Shown here piece after piece: positions 11,887 to 12,622 of a stretch of DNA of 12,622 bases; positions within the stretch are counted from its first letter, which is position 1; each line of letters begins with the position of its first letter. The notes under the pieces are model-generated. The model had not been told where the DNA came from. It made no database searches and saw only the letters and a program-made list of their open reading frames with translations. The translations under genes and the position numbers were made by a program. Source of the stretch: Candidatus Amesbacteria bacterium RBG_19FT_COMBO_48_16 (lineage in GTDB: Bacteria > Patescibacteriota > Microgenomatia > CAZETR01 > Amesbacteraceae); the NCBI GenBank assembly GCA_001775555.1, contig MEXE01000004.1:1-12622 (forward strand), given 5' to 3'.

Positions 11887-12622
11887 GACTTTCTTGTCCG
11901 GTGAACTTTGGGTAAATACTCCTGCTGCCTTTTTAGCTGCTTCATGACGCCGGAGATTAATTCTTTCTGGCGGGTGTTGGCCAGGCGGTCAAATATCTCA
12001 TAAATATATCTCCAATGTTGGTCATTCATATCCTGGATACTTTTATTTGTCAAATTCAGATCAGCAGCAATTTTTTCAGCCTGGCTCTTTGTAAACACCT
12101 TACCCAAATCATTAATTAAAACACCCCCCTTTTGGTAGTTGATGAAAAAGTAGGCAGCCAAATCCTCAAATTCCTCCGGTCCTCGGGATCTGACTTTTTT
12201 AAACTCTACCCAAGCCGCATCGGTTTTAGGCATAGGTTTAAATTGCCCTCTGGGAATTTGTTCCAGTATTCGCCTTCCCCATCCGGCAATTCCCAACCTC
12301 ACTGCCGCCAAAGTACTCTGGGGTATCCCCGTAAACTTTTCCGCCGCTTCTTTCTGTAACACCAAATAAACCGTTTTCGCTCCAAACTCCGGCGTATCCA
12401 AAAACAACTTGTCTATCAGCCTTCTGGTCTCGGCAAACGGGGGATTGCCTATAACCACCGGATTACTAACCTCCCCAGGATTCTGATATTCAAAAAAATC
12501 ACCGCAGATAATCTCCACATTTTGCCGGCTCGTTAATCTCTCCCGTAGCGTATTTGCCAGACGAGAATCCATCTCCACCCCGATTACACGGCCGGCTCTC
12601 TCTGCCAGGATCCCCGTAATTA
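11883..12622 (-). CDS. rRNA adenine N6-dimethyltransferase family (KsgA/Erm), 5' end missing
   Basis: This is a partial gene; the frame is open to the window edge, so the true start lies beyond it. A GTG at 12578 is inside the domain, not the start. The edge residues ITGILAERAGRVIGVEMDSRL are the end of the SAM-binding Rossmann motif, followed by NVEIICGDFFEY (acidic SAM contact) and VVIGNPPFAETRRLI. C-terminal signs include FKPMPKTDAAWVEFKKV, matching the 'FxPxPxVdA' segment of the family, and a helical end (about the last 70 residues). KsgA dimethylates two adenines near the 16S rRNA 3' end; Erm modifies 23S rRNA. The catalytic motif is NPPF rather than the usual NLPY or NIPY, so the exact target is unsure. 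It overlaps the dehydrogenase start by ATGA. Confidence 0.85.
   Translation of the reverse strand, partial: ITGILAERAGRVIGVEMDSRLANTLRERLTSRQNVEIICGDFFEYQNPGEVSNPVVIGNPPFAETRRLIDKLFLDTPEFGAKTVYLVLQKEAAEKFTGIPQSTLAAVRLGIAGWGRRILEQIPRGQFKPMPKTDAAWVEFKKVRSRGPEEFEDLAAYFFINYQKGGVLINDLGKVFTKSQAEKIAADLNLTNKSIQDMNDQHWRYIYEIFDRLANTRQKELISGVMKQLKRQQEYLPKVHRTRKS

Overview
The window looks like a piece of the chromosome of a small-genome bacterium. My best guess is the Patescibacteria/CPR radiation, possibly Microgenomates-like; this is inference. The reasons are very tight gene packing, many short proteins, families common in that radiation (DUF5678, a Crp/Fnr regulator, membrane-anchored exported enzymes), and several genes whose -10 box sits right in front of the start codon. 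TGA is used as a stop, so the code is standard. Most of the window is of balanced GC content; one gene (5244-6107) is clearly AT-rich. No rRNA, tRNA, CRISPR array, transposase or phage structural gene was seen, and no gene-free stretch reaches 300 bases.

Layout. 33-1238, minus strand: a DUF2795-like small protein, a VOC-fold protein and, after a 168-base gap, a basic protein with an HxxxR-type (DUF4258/RelE-like) look. 1314-1988, plus strand: a Crp/Fnr regulator reading away from that group and meeting head-on an AlkA-type DNA glycosylase (1992-2585), which overlaps a large exported protein of unknown function (2578-4104). 4180-5204, minus: a PD-(D/E)XK nuclease with four Cas4/AddB-like cysteines, preceded by a tiny DUF3175-like protein (5064-5204) that is absent from a simple long-ORF list, with a perfect palindrome over its promoter. 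5244-6444, minus: the AT-rich alpha/beta hydrolase and a 103-residue unknown. 6471-7685, minus: a membrane-anchored phosphodiester glycosidase (NAGPA) domain protein.

7721-9638, plus: an anchorless HlyD-like protein, a small CxxC protein translationally coupled to methionine sulfoxide reductase B, and a DUF5678/retropepsin-like pair overlapping by 17 bases. 9649-12622, minus: a membrane-anchored alpha/beta hydrolase, a membrane-anchored PQQ-type sugar dehydrogenase, and an rRNA adenine dimethyltransferase-family gene that runs off the right edge. The last two overlap by ATGA.

How it fits together. There is no single pathway. The set reads as cell-surface enzymes (glycosidase, sugar dehydrogenase, hydrolase, 508-residue protein), repair and stress genes (glycosylase, nuclease, MsrB) and small accessory modules. 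The strongest unexplained signals are the uniform leaderless promoter spacing (-10 hexamer, exactly six bases, ATG in four genes), a 31-base tandem repeat with one compensatory stem change inside the dehydrogenase gene, the miniature DUF3175 gene with its palindromic promoter, and the DUF5678/protease pair.
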